From positions 1 to 5,266 of the forward strand of contig DAOVYC010000058.1 of assembly GCA_030635805.1 (NCBI GenBank): a stretch of DNA of 5,266 nucleotides, read 5' to 3'. Both the position numbers and the translations under genes were made by a program. How positions within the stretch are numbered: position 1 is the first letter of the stretch; each line of letters begins with the position of its first letter. The stretch comes from a bacterium. Its GTDB lineage: Bacteria; Patescibacteriota; Gracilibacteria; JAUYGZ01; DAOVYC01. Shown here piece by piece: positions 1-4,434 of the stretch. A model generated the notes under the pieces. The model searched no databases. It saw only the letters and a list, made by a program, of their open reading frames with translations, and was not told the DNA's origin.

Positions 1-1040
1 AAGCGATTGGATCTGAACCATTTTTGCTGGTAAGCACCAATGATATTGTAGATGAAGACTGCCATAAGATGATCAAAAATTTTGTACAGAAAAATTCAGA
101 AGATAGCGCTCTAGTTGGTTTCAAAGTTAACGAATATTTTCCCGGCGGTTATCTCACCGTTGAAAATAATCAGATCACCGGCATTATCGAAAAACCGGGA
201 GAGGGGAATGAGCCCGGCAATCTCGTAAACATTGTCGTCCACTTCCACCGCCATTCACAAAAATTATTTCAAGCTCTCAAAGAAGCTTCATCCTCTCACG
301 ACGATCGTTACGAAATAGCGCTCGATTCTTTATTCAAACAAAATCTCGTTTATCGTGCTTTGGAATTCAAGGGTTTTTGGCAACCAATCAAATACCCCTG
401 GCACATTCTCAGGGCCTCCGAATATTTTCTCAGCACTATCAAAAAATCTATTTCCAAAAAGGCGAAAATTTCCAAAACCGCCATTATTCAAGGCAATGTT
501 GTTATTGCCGATGGCGTCCGCGTTTTCGATAACGCCGTTATTCAAGGGCCAGCCTATATCGGGCAAGAATCAGTTATTGCCACCGGTGCACTCGTTCGCA
601 ATTCCATGCTCGGAGAGCGTTGTGTCGCTGGCTACACCACCGAGATTGCTCGCTCCTATCTTGCTAACGACGTCTGGACTCACAAAAATTATCTTGGTGA
701 CTCCATCATCGATTCCAACTGTTCCTTTGGCTCCGGTGCCGTTACCGGCAACCTCCGCCTCGATGAAGAAGAGATCAGCGTTGCCATCAAAGATCAAAAA
801 ATCAAAACCGGCACAGAAAAACTCGGTCTTATCTGTGGTCGCAACATTCGTTGCGGAATCAACGTTTCCTTTATGCCCGGCATCAAAGTCGGATCAAACT
901 CCCTCATCGGTGCCGGCATCTCCATTGCCCAAGACATTCCCGAAAAAAGCTATGTTACCGGTGACTGGAATTTAAAAATCAGAGAGAACAGCAAAAAAAT
1001 TAGCTCGCGGGAAGAACAGATGAAAAAGCTGAGGAAGTAG
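1..1040 (+). CDS. GlmU-like sugar-1-phosphate nucleotidylyltransferase / acyltransferase, 5' truncated
   Basis: The reading frame is open from the left edge (first full codon at 3), so the true start and the N-terminal nucleotide-binding loop lie outside the window; 345 residues remain. Residues 1-145 are the second half of a nucleotidyltransferase fold: a beta strand ending in Asn-Asp (Asp14, where the family has Gly-Asp), an Ile-Glu-Lys-Pro-Gly motif (Glu63-Pro65) and a Trp-x-x-x-x-x-Pro-Trp segment at 126-133. Residues ~150-325 are hexapeptide repeats of a left-handed beta helix. The order matches archaeal-type GlmU proteins (Sulfolobus ST0452 type), which make UDP-GlcNAc-like sugar nucleotides in the cytoplasm for envelope polymers. 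His227, Tyr230 and Asn250 have the spacing I recall for that enzyme's acetyltransferase site, but the two following lysines are Glu256 and Ser259. The Asp expected near 128 is Pro. Substrate is not determinable. The C-terminus is a basic tail. No terminator directly follows the stop. Confidence 0.85.
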   Translation, partial: AIGSEPFLLVSTNDIVDEDCHKMIKNFVQKNSEDSALVGFKVNEYFPGGYLTVENNQITGIIEKPGEGNEPGNLVNIVVHFHRHSQKLFQALKEASSSHDDRYEIALDSLFKQNLVYRALEFKGFWQPIKYPWHILRASEYFLSTIKKSISKKAKISKTAIIQGNVVIADGVRVFDNAVIQGPAYIGQESVIATGALVRNSMLGERCVAGYTTEIARSYLANDVWTHKNYLGDSIIDSNCSFGSGAVTGNLRLDEEEISVAIKDQKIKTGTEKLGLICGRNIRCGINVSFMPGIKVGSNSLIGAGISIAQDIPEKSYVTGDWNLKIRENSKKISSREEQMKKLRK

Positions 1041-1107
1041 CGAGCAAAATGTTCCGAAGTGGAATGACTATGAGCTTGTCGAATAGTTGTGGAACGAAGG
1101 ACATCGC
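1040..1107. other. Nested-hairpin intergenic segment, REP-like candidate
   Basis: Starting at the last base of the upstream stop codon, several short inverted repeats are nested. GCGA (1040-1043) faces TCGC (1104-1107), GTTCC (1051-1055) faces GGAAC (1091-1095), and ACTAT (1067-1071) faces ATAGT (1083-1087). TTCC-GAAGT-GGAA (1052-1064) is an alternative small hairpin. A GTAG tetranucleotide (1037-1040) sits at the left edge, as in REP elements mobilised by RAYT transposases, but here it is also part of the coding end. There is no T-run, so it is not an intrinsic terminator. The arms are short and chance is not excluded. Confidence 0.4.
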
Positions 1108-1108
1108 A

Positions 1109-1160
1109 ATATAATTTTCAATGAAGCCAAGGTTGAATGATCAGACTTTGAAAATTATAT
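1109..1160. repeat. Perfect 13-bp inverted repeat with 26-nt spacer
   Basis: ATATAATTTTCAA at 1109-1121 is the exact reverse complement of TTGAAAATTATAT at 1148-1160; positions 1122-1147 separate the arms. An alternative inner pairing exists, TTCAA (1117-1121) with TTGAA (1133-1137). The right arm is followed by GGAGATG, not a T-run, so this is not a normal terminator. It begins two bases after the nested-hairpin segment at 1040-1107, so both may belong to one element. It could also be a protein-binding palindrome or the folded 3' end of the upstream mRNA. Confidence 0.7.
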
Positions 1161-1190
1161 GGAGATGAGTTTTGCCCTACTGAAGAAGAA

Positions 1191-1218
1191 TTGACAAATT
1201 CTAAAAAACACGTAAAAT
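1191..1218 (+). promoter_or_regulatory. Sigma70-type promoter
   Basis: A perfect -35 hexamer TTGACA (1191-1196) is followed after 16 bp by TAAAAT (1213-1218), one base off the -10 consensus. The predicted transcription start is near 1225. This is the strongest promoter match in the window. It would give the small membrane-protein gene a leader of about 120 nt, interrupted by the terminator-like hairpin at 1267-1309. Confidence 0.7.
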
Positions 1219-1266
1219 AGAAACTCCTAGATTCAGAAAATCTGATCTTTTAAATAACGTCTACCT

Positions 1267-1309
1267 AGAGGAAAGAACAAAAAACTTACTTTTGTTTTTC
1301 CCTCTTTTT
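1267..1309 (+). terminator. Terminator-like hairpin in leader (attenuator or sRNA end)
   Basis: A 16-position stem pairs 1267-1282 with 1290-1305, broken only by one A-C mismatch (1272/1300) and one G-T wobble (1275/1297). The loop is AACTTAC (1283-1289), and five T residues (1305-1309) follow. It lies between the promoter at 1191-1218 and the gene at 1347. It may attenuate that gene, end a short RNA of about 85 nt, or close the transcript of the upstream GlmU-like gene, which has no other terminator. I found no convincing antiterminator. Confidence 0.7.
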
Positions 1310-1336
1310 ATCAACAACTTCTTCAACCCCTTTTTC

Positions 1337-1341
1337 GGAGG
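1337..1341 (+). promoter_or_regulatory. Strong Shine-Dalgarno site
   Basis: GGAGG lies 5 nt before the ATG at 1347 and fixes the start of the small membrane-protein gene. It is the only clear Shine-Dalgarno site associated with a gene start visible here; the starts at 1783 and 2342 have none. The GGAGG plus the following A-run (1338-1346) is complementary to 1295-1304, the 3' arm of the leader hairpin, with one bulged base. Confidence 0.75.
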
Positions 1342-1346
1342 AAAAA

Positions 1347-1544
1347 ATGATCATAATCTATATCGCTATTGCTGTTGTTGCCACCTATGTACTAGTGTTT
1401 TTAATTTTTTGTTTTTGGGTGGGAAGAGGATACGTCAAAAACAGGGGATTTTTAAAAAAAACACTAAAAAATAGCCTGAAATTTACTTCGTTGTTAATAT
1501 TCACGATTGGCTTAACGTACATAGCAAACCTCATTTTCTGTTGA
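1347..1544 (+). CDS. Small two-helix membrane protein, unknown function
   Basis: I do not recognise this 65-residue protein. It has two hydrophobic segments, residues ~2-24 (rich in Ile, Val, Phe and Trp) and ~46-64. They are joined by a basic loop (~27-45) carrying most of the Lys and Arg residues. By the positive-inside rule it would be a helical hairpin with a cytoplasmic loop and both ends outside. Support for a real gene is contextual: a near-consensus promoter, a strong GGAGG site 5 nt before the ATG, and an intrinsic terminator 11 nt after the stop make a tidy single-gene unit. Two cysteines (residues 22 and 65) lie in or next to the helices. Its size, hydrophobicity and structured leader resemble type I toxin genes in general form, but no family match is claimed and no antisense RNA promoter was found. 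It could equally be a small accessory subunit. Confidence 0.65.
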   Translation: MIIIYIAIAVVATYVLVFLIFCFWVGRGYVKNRGFLKKTLKNSLKFTSLLIFTIGLTYIANLIFC

Positions 1545-1555
1545 TAAAAATACCT

Positions 1556-1586
1556 AAGAGCAAGATTCGGAGGATCTTGCTCTTTT
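1556..1586 (+). terminator. Intrinsic terminator after the small membrane-protein gene
   Basis: A perfect 11-bp stem pairs AAGAGCAAGAT (1556-1566) with ATCTTGCTCTT (1574-1584) around the loop TCGGAGG, followed by a short T-run ending at 1586. It starts 11 nt after the TGA at 1542-1544. The T-run is short (four T), so termination may be incomplete. The loop repeats the 9-nt sequence TTCGGAGGA that contains the gene's ribosome binding site (1334-1342). Confidence 0.7.
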
Positions 1587-1651
1587 ACTATGTAGAAATT
1601 GAACCTTCGGGGAGTTAAATATATGACATATAGTTCAAATCTGATCGTTGT

Positions 1652-1679
1652 AAACTTTTGCTTATACAAAAGTTTTTTT
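1652..1679 (+). terminator. Orphan terminator-like hairpin
   Basis: A perfect 9-bp stem pairs AAACTTTTG (1652-1660) with CAAAAGTTT (1667-1675) around the loop CTTATA, and seven T residues span 1673-1679. The stem is AT-rich, so it is weaker than the others. No convincing gene ends just before it. It may back up the terminator at 1556-1586 or end a short unannotated transcript from 1587-1651. Confidence 0.5.
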
Positions 1680-1782
1680 ATTGCTAGATATTTAAATTAT
1701 GCCAAAGCAAACCAAGCGAGATTGCGAGAATCATGTAGAAATTATATCATTGATAACAGTTCTTATCCTGTTATTTATTAGT

Positions 1783-2154
1783 ATGAGAAAATTATTTGGA
1801 CTCATTGGGTTTCTTGGTGGTGCTCTTTTTGGGCTTATGTTTGCCTCCAAAAGCGGTAAAGAAATGCGTAAAAATTTAGCAAAAGGTAAAGACGAAGAAG
1901 TCCTGCCTAAGCTTGGCAAGGAGCTTGCCGAGGCGGGGAAGAATTTTGCCAGTGCGGTAAAAGAGGCCGCGGACGAACCGGTAAAAGAAATGATTAAAAA
2001 GGGGCAAAAAAAAGGTAATGAAATTGTTAAACAAGTGAAAAGTAAGATTAAGAAAGCTGGGAAAACTGTAAAAAAAGCGACCAAGTCCAACATGCCGGTC
2101 AAGAAAAGACCAATCAAGAAGGCTGGCGTCAAAAAAACTACAAAAAAGAAGTAA
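1783..2154 (+). CDS. YtxH-like membrane-anchored protein with lysine-rich tail
   Basis: This 123-residue protein has one N-terminal hydrophobic segment (residues ~4-22, Gly-rich) running into Phe-Ala-Ser-Lys-Ser-Gly-Lys-Glu. That is the junction typical of YtxH-domain proteins, small general-stress proteins of poorly known role. Residues ~30-72 are a charged, probably helical or coiled-coil segment. Residues 72-123 hold 22 lysines in 52 positions with a single acidic residue, resembling histone H1-like tails; nucleic-acid or polyanion binding is an inference. I chose the ATG at 1783 because family members begin just before the hydrophobic segment. An in-frame ATG at 1699 would add 28 residues with a second hydrophobic stretch (total 151) and cannot be excluded. 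Neither start has a Shine-Dalgarno site, and no clear promoter was found. The 78-bp palindrome and then a terminator follow downstream. Confidence 0.75.
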   Translation: MRKLFGLIGFLGGALFGLMFASKSGKEMRKNLAKGKDEEVLPKLGKELAEAGKNFASAVKEAADEPVKEMIKKGQKKGNEIVKQVKSKIKKAGKTVKKATKSNMPVKKRPIKKAGVKKTTKKK

Positions 2155-2176
2155 GAGATTTAAGTTCGCTACAATA

Positions 2177-2254
2177 GGACACGAATCCAACGAATTGAAC
2201 AAATAATCACGAATGCATTTGTGTAGATTCGTTAGATTTGTTTAATTCGTGTCC
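2177..2254. repeat. 78-bp palindrome of eight mirrored hexamers
   Basis: Four copies of ACRAAT start at 2181, 2190, 2199 and 2209, and four copies of ATTYGT start at 2217, 2227, 2236 and 2245. They mirror each other exactly about the centre between 2215 and 2216. The outermost 10 bp (2177-2186 with 2245-2254) pair perfectly. The inner blocks of 7 bp pair with one G-T wobble, one A-C mismatch and one G-T wobble respectively. Spacers are 2, 2 and 3 nt, the same on both sides. As RNA or single-stranded DNA it would form one long hairpin with symmetric internal loops. No T-run follows, so it is not the terminator itself; that lies at 2271-2298. Confidence 0.85.
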
Positions 2255-2270
2255 CGTTGTTCCCATCAGG

Positions 2271-2298
2271 GCTTACTACTTGATTAGTAGGCTTTTTT
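2271..2298 (+). terminator. Intrinsic terminator after the YtxH-like gene
   Basis: GCTTACTA (2271-2278) pairs with TAGTAGGC (2285-2292) with one T-G wobble around the loop CTTGAT, followed by six T residues (2293-2298). It lies 117 nt after the YtxH-like stop and 44 nt before the hppA ATG. It could instead act as an attenuator in an hppA leader, but a promoter for such a leader is not clear. Confidence 0.75.
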
Positions 2299-2308
2299 CT
2301 GGTAAAAA
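2280..2308 (+). promoter_or_regulatory. hppA: Possible hppA promoter overlapping the terminator
   Basis: TTGATT (2280-2285) and TAAAAA (2303-2308) are separated by 17 bp, and TGG directly before the -10 supplies an extended -10 TG element. Each hexamer matches consensus at 4 of 6 positions. The predicted start is near 2315, which would exclude the TTG at 2309 as start codon and fits the ATG at 2342 with a leader of about 27 nt. The -35 sits in the terminator's loop and stem. Confidence 0.35.
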
Positions 2309-2341
2309 TTGGCAGACCCTAGTAATTTTTTACCAAATTCT

Positions 2342-4378
2342 ATGAACTACCTAATGTATGCACTTGCTTCCGGTGTACTGGCTTTGATAGTCGCACTTAT
2401 TCTAGGTGTTAGTATCAAAAGACAGCCGGCTGGGAACGAAAAAATGCGTGAAATTGCCGACTCCATTGCAAACGGAGCTATGGCTTTTCTAAAACGAGAA
2501 TATCGAGTTCTTGTTATTTTTATTATTGCCCTTTCCGCTGTTCTCTGGTGGCTTTTGGATGATAAATCTACCGTCGTCAACGAGGGAATGTATACCGCGC
2601 TCGCTTTTATAATAGGAGCCCTCTGTTCCGCCTTGGCAGGATTTATTGGTATGAAAACAGCGACCATCGCCAATGTGCGTACCAGTGAAGCGGCTCGAAA
2701 AAGTTTAGGAGATGCTCTCAAAATAGCTTTTTTCTCCGGCACGACTATGGGGCTTTTCGTAGTAGGTTTTGGAATTATAGGTCTTACAAGTTTATATTGG
2801 TTTCTTACTTCTCAAGCAGGATTTGCTCCTGCGGCAACCCTTTCTATTCTGACCGGTTTTGCTTTTGGAGCCTCCAGTATCGCTCTTTTCGCTCGTGTAG
2901 GTGGAGGTATTTTTACCAAAGCTGCTGATGTTGGAGCTGACCTGGTAGGTAAAGTGGAAGCCGGAATTCCGGAAGACGATCCCCGCAATCCGGCGGTTAT
3001 CGCCGACAATGTTGGGGACAACGTTGGAGACGTGGCCGGTATGGGAGCTGATCTTTTTGAAAGTTATGTTGGTTCTATTATCGCGGCCATGGTTATTGGT
3101 TTCGCCCTCTACAATATAGATGGCGTTATGCTTCCGCTTATGATTGCCGCTCTCGGAATCATTTCTTCAGTTATAGGTACCTTTTTTGTCAAAACCAAAA
3201 AAGGTGACAACAAAGTAGAAGGAGTTCTTAAGAAGGGACTTATTGTTGCTTCTGTCCTTGTAATTATCGGGACTTGGTTCCTCATTCCTCGATTTATTCC
3301 GGGAAGTGCTCAAATGGGTGTTTTCATTGCTATTATAACCGGTCTTGTGGTTGGTCTTCTCATCGGTCTTATTACTGAATACTATACATCTTGTTCATAC
3401 AAACCGGTTAAAGAACTTGCGAGCGTGTCTCAAACCGGAGCCGCCACCAACATTATCCAAGGTCTTGCCCTCGGATATAAATCAGTTGCTATTCCCGTTA
3501 TTCTTATCGCTATTGCCATCTTTATCGCCTATAAATACGCCGGATTATACGGTATCGCTATGTCGGCGGTGGGAATGCTTTCCACCCTGGGAGCATCATT
3601 AGCTGTAGATGCTTACGGACCGGTAGCAGATAATGCCGGTGGTATTGCTGAAATGGCTAATCTTGGGAAAGATGTTCGTAAAAGAACAGATGCTCTGGAT
3701 GCCGCCGGAAATACTACCGCCGCTATCGGAAAAGGATTTGCTATCGGTTCCGCCGCTCTTACCGCTCTCGCTCTCTTTTCCGCTTACAGTCAAACCACCG
3801 GTCTCAGTAAAATCGATATCATGGAACCGCGTGTAATTATTGGTCTCTTCATCGGAGGTATGCTCACCTTCTTGTTCGCTTCCATGACTATGTCGGCTGT
3901 GGGTAGAGCGGCGTTTGCGATGATCAAAGAAGTACGAAGACAGTTTAAGCAAATTAAAGGTCTCATGGAAGGCAAGGCTCAGGGGGATCATGAAAAATGT
4001 ATTGATATTGCCACCAATGCCGCCATCAAAGAAATGATTCTTCCGGGACTTATGGCCATCATTGCTCCTCTTGCTGTCGGGCACTTTCTTGGAACCGCCG
4101 CCCTTGGTGGTCTACTGGCCGGTGCTCTGGTTACCGGTGTACTTCTGGCTATCTCTATGGCCAATTCCGGAGGAGCTTGGGATAATGCCAAAAAATATAT
4201 TGAAAGTGGAAAATATGGAGGAAAAGGTTCCGAGGTTCACAAGGCTGCCGTTATCGGCGATACTGTGGGGGATCCGTTCAAAGACACTTCCGGTCCATCA
4301 CTGAACATCCTCATTAAACTTATGAGCATCGTCAGCCTTATCTTTGCCGGAATTTTCTCCGTTAATGGAATTCTTTAG
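2342..4378 (+). CDS. hppA: K+-dependent membrane-bound ion-pumping pyrophosphatase
   Basis: Complete at 678 residues, a normal length for this family of roughly 16-helix integral membrane pumps. They hydrolyse cytoplasmic pyrophosphate and move H+ and/or Na+ out of the cell. The signature motifs are intact: [11 protein letters not shown] at 196-206, Glu-Asp-Asp-Pro-Arg-Asn-Pro from 211, the repeated Asp-Asn-Val-Gly-Asp from 222, Ala-Asp-Asn-Ala-Gly around 430, and Asp-Thr-Val-Gly-Asp-Pro-Phe-Lys-Asp at 640-648. Ala460 and Gly463 (in [10 protein letters not shown]) mark the K+-dependent subfamily; K+-independent enzymes carry Lys and Thr there. Glu240 in Asp-Leu-Phe-Glu-Ser-Tyr sits where Na+-pumping members have their helix-6 glutamate, so Na+ transport is plausible but not proved. 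ATG 2342 is preferred because the first helix starts there and numbering then agrees with relatives. TTG at 2309 (689 residues) and ATG at 2354 are alternatives; none has a Shine-Dalgarno site. The gene stands alone. Confidence 0.97.
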   Translation: MNYLMYALASGVLALIVALILGVSIKRQPAGNEKMREIADSIANGAMAFLKREYRVLVIFIIALSAVLWWLLDDKSTVVNEGMYTALAFIIGALCSALAGFIGMKTATIANVRTSEAARKSLGDALKIAFFSGTTMGLFVVGFGIIGLTSLYWFLTSQAGFAPAATLSILTGFAFGASSIALFARVGGGIFTKAADVGADLVGKVEAGIPEDDPRNPAVIADNVGDNVGDVAGMGADLFESYVGSIIAAMVIGFALYNIDGVMLPLMIAALGIISSVIGTFFVKTKKGDNKVEGVLKKGLIVASVLVIIGTWFLIPRFIPGSAQMGVFIAIITGLVVGLLIGLITEYYTSCSYKPVKELASVSQTGAATNIIQGLALGYKSVAIPVILIAIAIFIAYKYAGLYGIAMSAVGMLSTLGASLAVDAYGPVADNAGGIAEMANLGKDVRKRTDALDAAGNTTAAIGKGFAIGSAALTALALFSAYSQTTGLSKIDIMEPRVIIGLFIGGMLTFLFASMTMSAVGRAAFAMIKEVRRQFKQIKGLMEGKAQGDHEKCIDIATNAAIKEMILPGLMAIIAPLAVGHFLGTAALGGLLAGALVTGVLLAISMANSGGAWDNAKKYIESGKYGGKGSEVHKAAVIGDTVGDPFKDTSGPSLNILIKLMSIVSLIFAGIFSVNGIL

Positions 4379-4387
4379 AAAGAAATC

Positions 4388-4423
4388 AAAAACTCCCTGC
4401 CTCGTACCGCGGGGTGGGTTTTT
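4388..4423. terminator. Bidirectional terminator between hppA and ftsX
   Basis: An imperfect GC-rich hairpin (about 4393-4418, inner pairs CCTGC with GCGGG around the loop CTCGTACC) is flanked by five A (4388-4392) and five T (4419-4423). Each strand therefore reads a stem followed by a T-run. It lies 10 nt after the hppA stop and 12 nt from the ftsX stop, as expected for two convergent genes sharing one terminator. Confidence 0.7.
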
Positions 4424-4434
4424 ATTTACAAAAC

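Noticed and set aside
355..975. A 206-codon plus-strand frame inside the GlmU-like gene
   Set aside because: It is a low-complexity shadow (Pro/Leu/Ser-rich) in a second frame; the first frame has clear motifs and hexapeptide repeats.
1292..1474. A 60-codon frame from a TTG overlapping the small membrane-protein gene in another frame
   Set aside because: It starts inside the leader hairpin, lacks a ribosome binding site, and its hydrophobic and Cys-rich look is a shadow of the frame at 1347-1544, which has strong signals.
1627..1646. GTTCAAATC resembling a tRNA T-loop
   Set aside because: The flanking bases do not form a T-stem, and no acceptor, D or anticodon arms are present.
1385..1669. 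A 94-codon minus-strand frame opposite the small membrane-protein gene
   Set aside because: It spans two terminator hairpins, has no start signals and resembles no family; it is an antisense shadow in AT-rich DNA.
1623..1781. A 52-codon frame starting at ATG 1623, preceded by GGGGAG at 1609-1614
   Set aside because: It runs straight through the terminator-like hairpin at 1652-1679, has no recognisable domain or clear membrane pattern, and overlaps the preferred upstream region of the YtxH-like gene. The purine run alone is not enough.
1699..1782. N-terminal extension of the YtxH-like protein from ATG 1699
   Set aside because: It adds a second hydrophobic segment atypical for the family and has no ribosome binding site; kept only as an alternative start.
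1731..2202. Long minus-strand frames opposite the YtxH-like gene
   Set aside because: Their Phe/Leu-rich content is the complement of the Lys-rich coding strand; there are no start signals.
2195..2246. Promoter-like hexamers inside the 78-bp palindrome (for example TTGTGT with TTTAAT)
   Set aside because: The -35 match is poor, and the hexamers fall in iterated AT-rich repeat units where such matches are expected by chance.
3599..4084. A 161-codon minus-strand frame inside hppA
   Set aside because: It lies opposite highly conserved hppA motifs and has no signals of its own.
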